Shown: positions 42,617 through 51,844, numbered from the stretch's first letter. The stretch: 64,000 nucleotides of DNA from Flavobacterium limnosediminis JC2902 (GCF_000498535.1 NZ_AVGG01000003.1:240926-304925), one strand, 5' to 3'. Notes: generated from the sequence alone by a model not told the origin. A program made the numbers and translations.

Positions 42617-43789
42617 TCAGTTGAGTGTACTAAGAATCTTTTCTTCTTCCTCATTTAACAGTATGCTGTTTTTGGTCTTCCAGAATTCTTCCGTAAAATG
42701 GTTTCCGGCGCTGAACAGACTTCGTTCCTTATGTCTTTTGCTTCGGTCAAAATCGAATTCGCCTTCCTTGTAGTCGGAAACCACCATGTCGCTCATGAAT
42801 TCGAAAGTATCCTCAAAATCCCCTTTAAAATTGATGTATGCATTTAACTTATTCTGATTGTATACCAAAATATACTTTTCACCATCAATTCGGTAACCTG
42901 CTTTTCTGTCCTCTTCATATATTTTAAAACGAAGAAAAACAATATCAATATCCATTGCATAAATCTTGTGCTTGGGTGACTTTTTAATATCCATTTCCAG
43001 AATCAGTTTTGTTTTGGCATCGAACACCACCGTCCCCATGTACAAATGAAATTCCACGTTTTCTTTAGGAAGTATTGTAACTATTTCAATAGAGTTGCCT
43101 TGATCATCTGTTTTGGTTTCAATCTCAAAGTCATAACTTGTGCTGTTTAAAATACGTTTAATATTCTTAAAATTATAGGCTTCCGCTACCGCATCTCTGA
43201 CATCATAAAGGTAAAATGATTCCCGCTTTTTTTCCTTTTCGTCCGAAGGCGCATCCGTCAGTTTTACAGCCCGGGACTGATTTACATACAAGTCCGACGC
43301 ACCGCTTTTCCTTTTAATATTGTAATCCAACAATCCGTCCGAAAAGCTGCTATATTCTTCATTGATTTTCACAAACTCCCTGTAATAGGTATTGAGTACG
43401 ATTGATTTTTCTAGTTTTTCTTTTGAACTTTTGACGGCATCCGCTAACAATTCCTTAACCGGTTTGGATCGGACAATGACTTCGTTAAGTTGAAAGGATT
43501 TCGGTTCCAGATAAATTTCGACTTCAGTTTCACCTGTTTTCAAGTCATGATTGTATATTTGGTAATTCAAGTGACTGAATCGTATCGCACTGAAATCACC
43601 GGAAAACACCAATCTGAATTTCCCTTCCGAATTGGAAATGGTTCCTAAATTGGAAGTTTCAATACTGATAGAAACGCTTTCAATGGGCAACAAGGTGGTG
43701 GCGTCTTTTACAATTCCGTTTATCACCTTTGGTGTTGCAAATGTTAAAACGGAAACAAATAGTAAACAAACGATTAGGGTGTTTTTCAT
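42617..43789 (-). CDS. Exported protein with carboxypeptidase-regulatory-like domain
   Basis: The 390-residue protein has a signal peptide (to about residue 18). A carboxypeptidase D regulatory-like beta-sandwich follows (residues 21-105: 'VINGIVKDATTLLPIESVSI'), the same domain used at the N-terminus of SusC-type receptors. The remainder is a beta-rich region with no TonB-receptor barrel, ending in a charged tail (SLFSAGNHFTEEFWKTKN). It resembles a family of outer-membrane associated Bacteroidota proteins of unknown role. It starts 8 bp after the lipoprotein gene at 43798, so the two are co-transcribed. Confidence 0.82.
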   Translation of the reverse strand: MKNTLIVCLLFVSVLTFATPKVINGIVKDATTLLPIESVSISIETSNLGTISNSEGKFRLVFSGDFSAIRFSHLNYQIYNHDLKTGETEVEIYLEPKSFQLNEVIVRSKPVKELLADAVKSSKEKLEKSIVLNTYYREFVKINEEYSSFSDGLLDYNIKRKSGASDLYVNQSRAVKLTDAPSDEKEKKRESFYLYDVRDAVAEAYNFKNIKRILNSTSYDFEIETKTDDQGNSIEIVTILPKENVEFHLYMGTVVFDAKTKLILEMDIKKSPKHKIYAMDIDIVFLRFKIYEEDRKAGYRIDGEKYILVYNQNKLNAYINFKGDFEDTFEFMSDMVVSDYKEGEFDFDRSKRHKERSLFSAGNHFTEEFWKTKNSILLNEEEEKILSTLN

Positions 43790-43797
43790 GGGAGTTA

Positions 43798-44406
43798 TTA
43801 ATTAAGACCTAAGTCTTCTTTTTGTTCTTTGGTCATATTCCAGTTTTCCTGAAAATCGCAGTTTAAGAGATAATAGTTTACGCTGATACCTTTTTGCTTG
43901 GCTTCTTCAAGAAGTTTCACCCAATCAAAGGCTTTCTCTTTGTTTAATGCTCCTGCATATTGTACCCACGTAATGAAAACGTTTATATCTGCATATTGTT
44001 CTGACAATATATTGCTATTAGAACTCGCTAAAAGTTGCTTCAATTGTGCCATTGTTCTAGTTGAATCTTTTTTAGCTTCACTAAAGTTTGTAAGTTCTTC
44101 GATAAAATCATGAACCTTAGCATTGCAATCGGTTGTTGATTTCCTGTAATCCACAAAGTTTCCCCTTTTATCAAAAAAAATCGCATTGGGAATCGTCAGC
44201 ATTTTCTTTTTTGAAGCAGAAACGAAAGATTGCAGATTTTTAAAATAGACTATCCTAGTCGTATCCATATCATTTTTATAAAGATACTTTCTAGAAGTGG
44301 CAGAAGTTTCAATTTTTGGATCTTTGATCCCTTTGATAGTTTTTAATACCAATTTACAACTAAATAAAGATTGCAAAAGCAGAAAAAAAACAAACACTTT
44401 TCTCAT
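43798..44406 (-). CDS. Lipoprotein, paralogue of 45127, thioredoxin-like remnant
   Basis: The 202-residue product has a lipobox LFSC (Cys17) and the opening CKLVLKTIKGIKDP. The lipoprotein at 45127-45846 opens alike (CNLVKSSIVGIDTT). Its last third (INVFITWVQYAGALNKEKAFDW, then YYLLNCDFQ) has the shape of a thioredoxin-fold strand-helix-strand without the CxxC. The same holds for the 45127 protein (YYAIVFWNSFFKRPSRKL, then FILYVNNQN). The two are thus likely paralogues of TlpA-like ancestry. Role unknown. Confidence 0.78.
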   Translation of the reverse strand: MRKVFVFFLLLQSLFSCKLVLKTIKGIKDPKIETSATSRKYLYKNDMDTTRIVYFKNLQSFVSASKKKMLTIPNAIFFDKRGNFVDYRKSTTDCNAKVHDFIEELTNFSEAKKDSTRTMAQLKQLLASSNSNILSEQYADINVFITWVQYAGALNKEKAFDWVKLLEEAKQKGISVNYYLLNCDFQENWNMTKEQKEDLGLN

Positions 44407-44456
44407 ATTTTGAAATTTAAATCCCAGACAAATTACATTTGCCTGGGATCAATTAA

Positions 44457-44918
44457 TTAAAAAATCACTGAATTAATTCCAGAGGCATCAGTTACAATAC
44501 TGTATTTCCCTGCCTTAATCGTATATCCTTCTTTCAAACCTACTTTATAGCAAACTTCTTTTGAAAGTGTAAAATCTTCCTCAATAATAATTGTTTTACC
44601 TCCAAAAATTTTTGCAATTGAATCCATTCCTTTTTTTGATATTTCAATCTGCAAATTACCATTTCTATTCATCATTCCTATGAAATCACTGGGTTCACCT
44701 TCTAAGGTGACATCTAATTTACAAATTCCCCACCCCGCACATTCCTTTGATGCTCTTCCAAATTCAAAATGAAAATTGAGTTTAAGAAGATTATCCCCGA
44801 TAACGCATTTTTCATTAAGAACGTCCATACATTTATTTAACTCTCCACTTTTTACTGATCCACTGGCTGTAGCGTTCAAACCAAACAAAACAACAAACCC
44901 AAATACTAATTTTTTCAT
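44457..44918 (-). CDS. Small exported protein, paralogue of 42120
   Basis: The 153-residue protein has a signal peptide (to about residue 19, ATASGS). It carries KECAGWGIC and the LQIEI strand that pair it with the 42120 protein, but keeps extra cysteines at about residues 30, 38 and 122 that the other lacks. No family is recognised. It lies between the two TlpA-like lipoprotein paralogues. The order (lipoprotein, small exported, lipoprotein, CarboxypepD, small exported) suggests a duplicated gene pair. Confidence 0.8.
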   Translation of the reverse strand: MKKLVFGFVVLFGLNATASGSVKSGELNKCMDVLNEKCVIGDNLLKLNFHFEFGRASKECAGWGICKLDVTLEGEPSDFIGMMNRNGNLQIEISKKGMDSIAKIFGGKTIIIEEDFTLSKEVCYKVGLKEGYTIKAGKYSIVTDASGINSVIF

Positions 44919-45126
44919 GATTTTAATTTTTTTCTTACTTTTTAAGATTACTAATTTTTACTTTTTAAACTTCAAATTTTTCTGCAGTAATTTGATGTTG
45001 TAAAAGTAGTATCATGAAAAAAGGGGCTGTTGTGGTTTTTCCGCAATTAATGTTAAAACTCCAAAAAACGGTAATCTTAAAAAAACATTCTGCAAACCAA
45101 AACGGTTTTGTTCTCTAAGAACCGGG

Positions 45127-45846
45127 CTAAAGCGGACTTAAGATTTCTCTTTTTTGAGCCGAATCAATTTCAGACCAGATTTCTGCATTCTGATTGTTTA
45201 CGTACAGGATAAAAGTGCTTTTATCTTTATGCTTATTATGATATTCCTTTATCGTGCTAATAAGCTTTCGGGATGGTCTTTTAAAAAATGAATTCCAAAA
45301 AACAATGGCGTAATAGTCTGCTTTCGGCAAAGTTTCTGTAGTAACTTTTTTTCCATCGACCGTATTAATATGATCCAAAAAGAAATTCAATTTTTTATGA
45401 TCATCATTTAAATCTTCGATATTAATTTTAGGTGGGAATACATCAAAACAATTGTTAATATTCCAATTCATCGCAATCGGATCATCAATATAACAATTCA
45501 CAACTTTGAATATCTGATTGTAATCCGAATCGAAATACCTTACCTGAACCGGCTGCGAATCGTCTTTCACTATTTTTTTCAGTTTCGATTTATAAAGGGA
45601 ATCATTCGAACTTGACAAATCCAATTTTTCAATGTCCGATATGTAATTTTTCCTTAATGATTTCTTATAAGATGCCGTATCCAAAACAAAACGGCTCCCA
45701 TCTGGTATTTTTCTCTTGTCAAACTCTTTTACAATGTCTTTACTCATTAACCATTCCGGTGTTGTATCAATTCCGACTATTGAACTTTTTACCAAGTTGC
45801 AACTTGTAATAGTTGCAACTAAAAAAAGAAATATTATTTTTTTCAT
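45127..45846 (-). CDS. Lipoprotein, paralogue of 43798
   Basis: The 239-residue product has a lipobox ITSC (Cys16). After a Lys/Asp-rich middle its end carries a thioredoxin-like remnant (ADYYAIVFWNSFF, then STFILYVNNQNAEIW). It lacks catalytic cysteines: its two middle cysteines (NCYIDD, NCFDV) are widely separated. It is the first gene after the response regulator (50 bp apart on the same strand) and so may be controlled by it. Function is unknown. Confidence 0.78.
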   Translation of the reverse strand: MKKIIFLFLVATITSCNLVKSSIVGIDTTPEWLMSKDIVKEFDKRKIPDGSRFVLDTASYKKSLRKNYISDIEKLDLSSSNDSLYKSKLKKIVKDDSQPVQVRYFDSDYNQIFKVVNCYIDDPIAMNWNINNCFDVFPPKINIEDLNDDHKKLNFFLDHINTVDGKKVTTETLPKADYYAIVFWNSFFKRPSRKLISTIKEYHNKHKDKSTFILYVNNQNAEIWSEIDSAQKREILSPL

Positions 45847-45895
45847 AGTTAAAGCAAAGAGATTTTGTAGATGTTATTATAATTTAATATTAAAA

Positions 45896-46558
45896 TCAGA
45901 TAAACCCGAGTTTTTTTGCTTCTCGGATAATGTCCTCGTCATTGCCTTTGCCGATGCAGAAATAGTCCTTTATCTTGGCCTTCCGCTTTTCCACGGCGCT
46001 TTCCGTAAGGTTGATTTCCCCGGCAATCGACTTGGTTTTAAAACCCTGCGAGATCAGCATAATGATTTGTCGGTTGATGCAGTCGAGATAATCTTCCCTT
46101 GAAAGCAGCTCTTTAATCGCCTTTCGTACCGTTTCGCTACGGTAGGTTTCTCCATCCATGATCATGTCAAAGGCCGACAAGAGTTCGTCGCCGCTGAAAT
46201 CACTTTTAATCAACAGTCCGTCCGGATTGATATTCTTTACGATGTCATAAATAATAAACGACTCGGCGTGCGAAGTGAGAATAACAATTTTGGCAGCGGG
46301 AAGATGCTTTTTCACCAAAACCGCAAGATCTTCTCCAGAGTAAAGCCCTTCCTCTTCATAAGCAGGCATGCTTCTGTCGAGAAAAACCATGTCAAACTCG
46401 GGCGGATTAACCGTGTTGGTAAGTAGCAAAAAAGCATCCTTGCAATTATAACACTCGGTTGCTTCAATGGCAAGATTCCGGTTGTTATAGGCTAAGATAG
46501 TTTTGTAGCCAAGAATTTGGGAAGGATGGTCGTCTACAAACAGGATTTTAACAGTCAT
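45896..46558 (-). CDS. NarL/LuxR-type response regulator
   Basis: The 220-residue protein has a receiver domain (residues 1-125) with the phosphoacceptor Asp61 in FLDRSMP and the acidic pocket DDHPSQ at the start. The C-terminal LuxR helix-turn-helix domain (about 150-205: 'CINRQIIMLISQGFKTKSIA') binds DNA. It is 29 bp downstream of the sensor kinase gene, so the two form a cognate pair. The exported-protein genes that follow it on the same strand are natural targets, though no binding site can be recognised here. Confidence 0.93.
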   Translation of the reverse strand: MTVKILFVDDHPSQILGYKTILAYNNRNLAIEATECYNCKDAFLLLTNTVNPPEFDMVFLDRSMPAYEEEGLYSGEDLAVLVKKHLPAAKIVILTSHAESFIIYDIVKNINPDGLLIKSDFSGDELLSAFDMIMDGETYRSETVRKAIKELLSREDYLDCINRQIIMLISQGFKTKSIAGEINLTESAVEKRKAKIKDYFCIGKGNDEDIIREAKKLGFI

Positions 46559-46587
46559 TGTGTTATATTTCGCACAAAAATATAAAA

Positions 46588-48621
46588 CTATGTTATAATT
46601 GTCAAATTAATTTGTGTTCCTTTTCCTAATTCTGACATGATTGTGAGTTCGCTGTTAATTTCGGCGGCGCGTTCCTTCATGTTCTTGTGTCCGATTCCGG
46701 GTTTGATTGTTTTTGAGTCGAATCCTATGCCGTCATCCGTTATAGAAACGTTCAGGCATCCATCCTTCTCGGTCATGCTCACACAGACGTTTCTGGCCTG
46801 TGCATATTTTTCGATGTTGTGCAGCGCTTCCTGGAGAATACGGTACACTTGCATTTTCACCTCGCTGTTGATGGCATTCCAGTCGATTTTCTCGTCGGCA
46901 ATAATTCTGAAATTCAGCGGTGAATGCCCCTTGATGTTATCGACCAGATTGTTGACCATCTGAACAAAATCTGACGCATCGGTAAACAGATTATGGTTCA
47001 GGTCGTGGGAGATTTTGCGGATTTCCTTTTCGATATTCTGAATTTCATCGACGTGCTCCAGACATTTGGCAATGGTTTCCGGATCGTTTTTTTTACCCAG
47101 CACAAAAAGATTCAACCGGATGGCCGTTAATTTCCCCATAACACCATCGTGAAGTTCTTTTGAGATCCGTCGCTTTTCGATTTGCTTGCCTTCTTCGATT
47201 TTTTGCTGTTGGTTGAGCATCAGTCGGTAAATTTCCTGATTGGCTTCCTGTTGCTGCTGGAGGTGTCGCAATTCCCTGTTTCTGGAACGCTGCAAACGGG
47301 AAACGTAAAACAGCAGGATCAAAACGATAAAAAACAGACTGAAGCCGAGTATCATCCAACGCTGGGCGGAAATTTTTTCCTTCTCGGCTTCCGCTATGTT
47401 TTTTTCGTTAGTGATTTCGTCGGTTTCAAATTCGATGCGGGCGAACTTATTGCGCGTGGCCCGTTCCACATCTTGCAGGCTGTCGTTGAGCGTGATGTAT
47501 CTTTTGTTATAGGCCGAATCGTTGGAAGGATCAATCTTGGCCAGTAATTCGAGGGCTTTCAATTCGTCTTCGAAAACTTTTTGTTGATGAGCTGTCCGGC
47601 GAACATCATCAGCAAAAAAGAATGCTCTGTCTAGATTTTCTTTAGACAGATAGTATTCCGAAAGGTACAGCTTGGAAGTAAGCTGTACCGGAATACTTTC
47701 CAGGCTATCCCCAATTTTCAGGGTTTCGTTGAACAATTTAAGGCAGTCGCCGTCGCCTAATTTGAATTTTGAATAGGCCAAGGTATTTGATAAATAGCAG
47801 AAAAAATGTGGTTCGCTTTTTTTAAAATCATCATAACCCAAAGCTCTTTTTGATTTATGTAAAGCCTCTGAAAACAAACCTTCTTCTTGTAAAACTATAG
47901 CAATATAATTTAGAGACTGAGCTTTCAAAATAGAATACTGAGGATCATTTGTCAACTTATTTGCTAGACTTAGTGCTTTTCCATAATAGTCAATCGCGGT
48001 TAAATTATTCCCCATCCCTCTGGAAGTCTTACCAAGAGTAAGGTAACAATTATAAACCAATCTTACATCATTCTCTAAAGTAGCTCTTTTCAAAACTTTA
48101 ATAATGTCTGTTTCACATTGGGAAAAATTGTTTTCGTATAAAAGTATATTTGCCTTATTGTACAAAATAATATTACTTATTTTATTCTCACCAATCTGCC
48201 TATATATTTTCTCTGCTTTAACATAATAAGTAAATGCACTGTCATTCTTGAAATAGAAAAAGTGATAATCAGCAATATTACTCAATGATTTTGCGATATT
48301 GATTGAATCTTTTTTATCGATAGATAACTGATAAATATTTCTTGATATTTTAAAAAATTCATCATACTCACCAACATTGTAGAATCTGTCAGCAACTTTT
48401 AACAAATAACCTATTGATACAGAATCTTTTTTGCCATTTAAGAGTTTGTATGCCTCCTTAGTGAAATTAAGTCTTGACGTTTTTGATAATTTGAAATCAT
48501 TGGATTTTTCAATAAGAGTATTGATTTCTGATTTTTCAGATTTAGAAAGCGTAATTTCCTCTTTTCTATTACAACCAATCAAGACCATAATTAAGAAAAA
48601 TAATAATATCTTTTTTTCCAA
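46588..48621 (-). CDS. TPR-containing sensor histidine kinase
   Basis: The 677-residue kinase begins with a lipoprotein-like signal (IGC at about residue 17). Tetratricopeptide repeats fill the periplasmic part (about 60-395). A single membrane helix lies at about 420-440 (WMILGFSLFFIVLILLFYV), and a coiled-coil linker and HisKA_3 domain follow. The phosphoacceptor is His491 in KELHDGVMGK. The HATPase_c domain has N-box QEALHNIEKYAQ and G-box DDGIGFD. This is the NarX-like class, here sensing through TPRs in the periplasm. The next gene is its response regulator. Confidence 0.94.
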   Translation of the reverse strand: MEKKILLFFLIMVLIGCNRKEEITLSKSEKSEINTLIEKSNDFKLSKTSRLNFTKEAYKLLNGKKDSVSIGYLLKVADRFYNVGEYDEFFKISRNIYQLSIDKKDSINIAKSLSNIADYHFFYFKNDSAFTYYVKAEKIYRQIGENKISNIILYNKANILLYENNFSQCETDIIKVLKRATLENDVRLVYNCYLTLGKTSRGMGNNLTAIDYYGKALSLANKLTNDPQYSILKAQSLNYIAIVLQEEGLFSEALHKSKRALGYDDFKKSEPHFFCYLSNTLAYSKFKLGDGDCLKLFNETLKIGDSLESIPVQLTSKLYLSEYYLSKENLDRAFFFADDVRRTAHQQKVFEDELKALELLAKIDPSNDSAYNKRYITLNDSLQDVERATRNKFARIEFETDEITNEKNIAEAEKEKISAQRWMILGFSLFFIVLILLFYVSRLQRSRNRELRHLQQQQEANQEIYRLMLNQQQKIEEGKQIEKRRISKELHDGVMGKLTAIRLNLFVLGKKNDPETIAKCLEHVDEIQNIEKEIRKISHDLNHNLFTDASDFVQMVNNLVDNIKGHSPLNFRIIADEKIDWNAINSEVKMQVYRILQEALHNIEKYAQARNVCVSMTEKDGCLNVSITDDGIGFDSKTIKPGIGHKNMKERAAEINSELTIMSELGKGTQINLTIIT

Positions 48622-48678
48622 AGTAATTCAAATTGGGAGGCTAATTTAATTCAATGTTTCAATTTAACAAATATTTAT

Positions 48679-48876
48679 TTACTTTTTAATTACTGGGACT
48701 GTAGGCGGATCAATTTCATCCTCATTCCTGGAAACCGAATCGCGCTGCATCATCGCATCGGTATAATCAACCGTTGTCGGTACGGGTTTTGGTTGTGTTT
48801 CGATTTCTTCCGCAGTACAGGATTGCAATAAGACTAAAGCGGTAAAAAAGGCAAATACAAGGGCTGTTCTTCTCAT
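48679..48876 (-). CDS. Small lipoprotein of 65 residues
   Basis: This 65-residue protein has a signal peptide with lipobox LQSC (Cys20), then a mature part of 45 residues. The mature part is rich in Pro, Thr, Glu and Asp (TQPKPVPTTVDYTDAMM and EDEIDPPTVPVIKK). No family is recognised. It lies just upstream of the sensor kinase gene (57 bp, same strand) and may belong to that unit. Its small size and acidic, Pro-rich nature suggest an extended surface peptide. Confidence 0.7.
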   Translation of the reverse strand: MRRTALVFAFFTALVLLQSCTAEEIETQPKPVPTTVDYTDAMMQRDSVSRNEDEIDPPTVPVIKK

Positions 48877-48976
48877 TTTTCGGAGTTGTTTTTAAGGTTA
48901 CATTTTCTTTTTTTTGGTTGTCCCAAAACTACCTTTGCGCCACACGGCACCGTTGCGGATTTCCGTCAAAAAATGT

Positions 48977-48984
48977 TAATTTTG
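48977..48984 (+). promoter_or_regulatory. Bacteroidota -7 box (TAATTTTG)
   Basis: A TAnnTTTG match with a TTG at 48953-48955, 21 nt upstream, close to the -33 distance. A second possible -7 box (TACCTTTG) lies at 48930-48937. Both precede the phosphoesterase gene at 49055. Confidence 0.5.
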
Positions 48985-49054
48985 TAGTTCTTTTCCGTAA
49001 GATTTGACAATCCCATTTGTTTTTTGGACATTTGACTAAAAATTCAGTAAAACG

Positions 49055-49783
49055 ATGAGCAGAACTCTGGTAATCGGTGACATACACGGCGGACTCAGAG
49101 CCCTGGAACAGGTTTTGGAACGGGCGCACGTTACGCCTGCCGATAAGATCATTTTCCTGGGTGATTTCGTGGACGGTTGGAATGATACGCCCCATGTGGT
49201 GGATTTCCTGATTGCCCTGGACAAAACCCACGACTGCATTTTCATTAAAGGCAATCACGAGGAAATGGTGTTGCAGTGGCTCTCCGAGGGCCACGACAAT
49301 GAGGAATGGCGCCTGCACGGGGGACAATCCACCGTTGACGTTTACGAGGCCATTCACGACGAGATAAAAAACCGACACATCGACTTCCTTTCCCGACTGA
49401 ACGACTATCATCTGGACGAACGCAACCGCCTGTTTGTACACGCAGGGTTTACCAATCAGAAAGGGGTGGAATTCGAGTATTTCCGAGGAATGTTTTGTTG
49501 GGACCGAACGCTGTGGGAAGCTGCCCTATCCATGGACAACACGCTTTCCCGAAAGGATTTATTTTATCCGAAACGCATGGCACTTTACGAAGAGATTTTT
49601 ATCGGCCATACGCCGGTTACCCGCATCGGGTATTCGGTTCCGGTGAATCGGGCCAACGTTTGGAATTTAGACACCGGCGCGGCTTTTAAAGGCCGATTGA
49701 CAATAATGGATGTGGATACCAAAGAATTCTGGCAAAGCAAACCCTTACCGGAGTTGTATCCGAACGAAAGGGGCCGGAACTAA
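49055..49783 (+). CDS. PPP-type metallophosphoesterase
   Basis: The 242-residue cytoplasmic protein shows the PPP phosphatase motifs in order: GDIHGGLRAL (residue 8), GDFVDGW (about 36), GNHEEMV (about 67), and the late H in HAGFTNQ and GHTPVT. These bind two metals. Similar proteins in bacteria are Ser/Thr protein phosphatases or diadenosine-polyphosphate hydrolases (ApaH-like); the substrate cannot be told. It leads a plus-strand run that includes the small barrel and PhnA-domain genes. Confidence 0.92.
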   Translation: MSRTLVIGDIHGGLRALEQVLERAHVTPADKIIFLGDFVDGWNDTPHVVDFLIALDKTHDCIFIKGNHEEMVLQWLSEGHDNEEWRLHGGQSTVDVYEAIHDEIKNRHIDFLSRLNDYHLDERNRLFVHAGFTNQKGVEFEYFRGMFCWDRTLWEAALSMDNTLSRKDLFYPKRMALYEEIFIGHTPVTRIGYSVPVNRANVWNLDTGAAFKGRLTIMDVDTKEFWQSKPLPELYPNERGRN

Positions 49784-49822
49784 ATACAATAATCTTAATT
49801 TAAAACTAACTCAAATAAAACA

Positions 49823-50308
49823 ATGAAACACTTATTAACCTTTCTGGCATTTTCTTCCCTTACTTTAACTTATGGACAGGCTTATAGCGGAAAAGGAGAC
49901 CAGAAATTTCAACTTGGCGCCAATCTTCAGGATCATGCTTCCGGAATTGTAACTACTTATGACCATGGTTTAGGAGAGAACATCTCTTTAGGTATTGGCG
50001 CAACTTATTTATTGAGTGTTGATGGTGATGCGTCGGAATTTGAAGATGAGTTTGACTTAAGGGCACGTTTTAATGCCAATATTGCTAATGTTATTGGGAT
50101 TGAAGAGAAATTAGACATTTATCCCGGTCTAAACTTAGGTTTGCGAAATTTCGGCGGTCATTTGGGTGCGCGTTATTTTTTTACCAAAGGATTCGGACTC
50201 TTCTCGGAATTCAGTTTCCCGATAAAAAGCTATGACGGCAATCCCGAAGGTTACCAAAAACTTAACAACCAGGCTGTCTTTTATGTTGGAGCCAGCTTTA
50301 ATTTATAA
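49823..50308 (+). CDS. Small outer-membrane beta-barrel-like protein
   Basis: The 161-residue protein has a signal peptide (to about residue 19, LTYGQA). It then has eight short amphipathic strands with Gly and aromatic residues, ending in an aromatic strand (AVFYVGASFNL). It looks like an OmpW/OmpA-sized barrel of unknown function. The gene stands 39 bp after the phosphoesterase and 18 bp before the PhnA-domain gene on the same strand, so co-transcription is likely. Confidence 0.8.
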   Translation: MKHLLTFLAFSSLTLTYGQAYSGKGDQKFQLGANLQDHASGIVTTYDHGLGENISLGIGATYLLSVDGDASEFEDEFDLRARFNANIANVIGIEEKLDIYPGLNLGLRNFGGHLGARYFFTKGFGLFSEFSFPIKSYDGNPEGYQKLNNQAVFYVGASFNL

Positions 50309-50326
50309 TCCATAAAAACAACTATC

Positions 50327-50899
50327 ATGAGCGTAATAGAAAAAAAATTAAAAGACCGAAGTGACTCAAAATGCGAATTGTGTGGTAACCCGCATGATTT
50401 GGTTGTATATAATATCCCGCCTGATTCTAAAGATACGCTGAACGACAGCATCCTTGCCTGTAAAACCTGTGTGGGACAAATCGAGAACCCGGAAACCACC
50501 GATCCGAACCACTGGCATTGCCTGTCTGACAGTATGTGGAGCGAGTATTTACCGGTACAGATCGTTTCCTGGCGTATGCTTACCCGTTTGAAAAAGAACG
50601 ACCTTTTGGAGATGATGTATCTTGACGAAGAAGCGTTAGAATGGGCAAAAGCAACGGGAGAAGGTGACGACGACGAGGGTAAAATCGTTCACAAGGATTC
50701 TAACGGCAATATTTTATTCGATGGGGACTCTGTGGTATTGATTAAGGATTTGGACGTTAAAGGCGCTAATTTCACAGCGAAACGCGGTGCGGCGGTACAC
50801 AACATCAAATTGGTTTGGGACAACGCCGAACAGATTGAAGGAAGAGTGGAAGGACAGCATATCGTTATCCTTACGCAGTATGTGAAGAAGACGAAGTAA
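50327..50899 (+). CDS. PhnA-domain protein
   Basis: The 190-residue protein has an N-terminal zinc ribbon (CELCGNPHDL with CKTCVGQI) and a C-terminal PhnA/YjdM domain (about 120-188: 'KDSNGNILFDGDSVVLIKDLDVKG'). Some PhnA proteins hydrolyse phosphonoacetate; YjdM-type members have no proven activity. Its last 107 bp are repeated almost exactly at 53636-53742, next to another CPBP-protease gene. A bidirectional terminator lies at its end. It is cytoplasmic. Confidence 0.9.
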   Translation: MSVIEKKLKDRSDSKCELCGNPHDLVVYNIPPDSKDTLNDSILACKTCVGQIENPETTDPNHWHCLSDSMWSEYLPVQIVSWRMLTRLKKNDLLEMMYLDEEALEWAKATGEGDDDEGKIVHKDSNGNILFDGDSVVLIKDLDVKGANFTAKRGAAVHNIKLVWDNAEQIEGRVEGQHIVILTQYVKKTK

Positions 50900-50905
50900 T
50901 TTCGA
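50792..50905 (+). repeat. Direct repeat copy 1 (3' end of PhnA-domain gene)
   Basis: This 114-bp stretch covers the end of the PhnA-domain gene and 6 nt after its stop. The copy at 53636-53749 is identical except at 50833 (G here, A there). The offset is exactly 2844 bp, the same as the offset between the stop codons of the two flanking CPBP genes. Confidence 0.95.
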
Positions 50906-50916
50906 TATTATGTAAT

Positions 50917-50949
50917 AAAAAACCCCGATTCAGTTGAGTCGGGGTTTTT
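50917..50949. terminator. Bidirectional terminator between PhnA and CPBP genes
   Basis: The stem AAACCCCGATTCA/TGAGTCGGGGTTT, with a G-T pair, has A and T runs outside. It lies between the convergent stop codons. A near copy is at 53761-53795. Confidence 0.9.
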
Positions 50950-50953
50950 GTTT

Positions 50954-51844
50954 TTAATTTCTGACAACCATTTCTTTCTCTTGTAATATCTTTAAAACTT
51001 CTTCGAAATTTCGTTTATCATCTTTGAATTCGATGGTAAAATTATATCTCGCCAAAGGATCAACCGAAGAATATTTGTCTTTTAAATCACGGTCAATTAG
51101 AGCTAAATCCATGAGCATTCTGATGGTGGCGTTTTTCACAACCATTTTGTTTGATTCATTGGTAAGCGAGATTGCATTCGAAGCAAAAACAGGTACCTGC
51201 TGGTAGGATACTTTTACCTTGCCCTGCTCTATGACCTCAATTTCTTTGGAAACAAACTGAAGACTTAACAACATCGAAGCTAACGCAATAAAATTCCAAA
51301 CTCCATGAACAAGCATAGCTGTCCTTAGGCGACTGTTCAATGTAACCCATGTTAAAAAAAGGCCTGCCCCGATTTGAACCATTACAAATGGATTTCCCTG
51401 AACTGCAAAATCTTTGGCACTGTAATGAATCAATCCAAAAACAAGCGCATTACTGATTACGAAAAGAACAAAGATTATATTGTTTCTAAACTTAAAGTAA
51501 AGAATTGTCAAAACAACCATCAAAACTAGAACTAAAGAAGCAAATACAATTGAATAATTTGAATAAAGTGCCGAACTTGAAATACTTAAAAATCCAATTA
51601 AAGCAATTGCTCTCATTTTATTGCTGTTTGAGAAGAAACCTCTAAAGGATAGTTCTTCCAAGACAGGCATTATGACAGTCCCGATTACTATAAAAACAGG
51701 TATCTTTACCCCTTCAAAAAAATCTGCACTACTAACTGGTGGCTTTATTTCAAGAAAAAAAGACATCAAACCAAAGGCAGTTCCTAAAATTATAGCTAAA
51801 ATGAGTATCCAGTTGTGACGGAAATTTGTTGAAGTTTCAAACAT
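50954..51844 (-). CDS. CPBP-family intramembrane protease, copy A
   Basis: The 296-residue protein has eight hydrophobic helices and the CPBP (Abi/CAAX-protease-like) motifs: EELSFR (E-E-x3-R), FGLIHY (F-x3-H) and VHGVWN (H-x3-N). These form the glutamic-type active site of CAAX prenyl-protease-related enzymes. In bacteria such proteins are tied to bacteriocin immunity or maturation, or to abortive infection. Copy B (53798-54694) shares motifs, length and the ends NFRHNW and EEMVxxN. The gene is convergent with the PhnA-domain gene and adjoins two cysteine-rich lipoproteins. Confidence 0.92.
   Translation of the reverse strand: MFETSTNFRHNWILILAIILGTAFGLMSFFLEIKPPVSSADFFEGVKIPVFIVIGTVIMPVLEELSFRGFFSNSNKMRAIALIGFLSISSSALYSNYSIVFASLVLVLMVVLTILYFKFRNNIIFVLFVISNALVFGLIHYSAKDFAVQGNPFVMVQIGAGLFLTWVTLNSRLRTAMLVHGVWNFIALASMLLSLQFVSKEIEVIEQGKVKVSYQQVPVFASNAISLTNESNKMVVKNATIRMLMDLALIDRDLKDKYSSVDPLARYNFTIEFKDDKRNFEEVLKILQEKEMVVRN

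Noticed and set aside
48929..49441. A 170-codon minus-strand frame across the metallophosphoesterase gene
   Set aside because: It is antisense to an evident PPP phosphatase with all metal motifs. No signal peptide or domain supports it.
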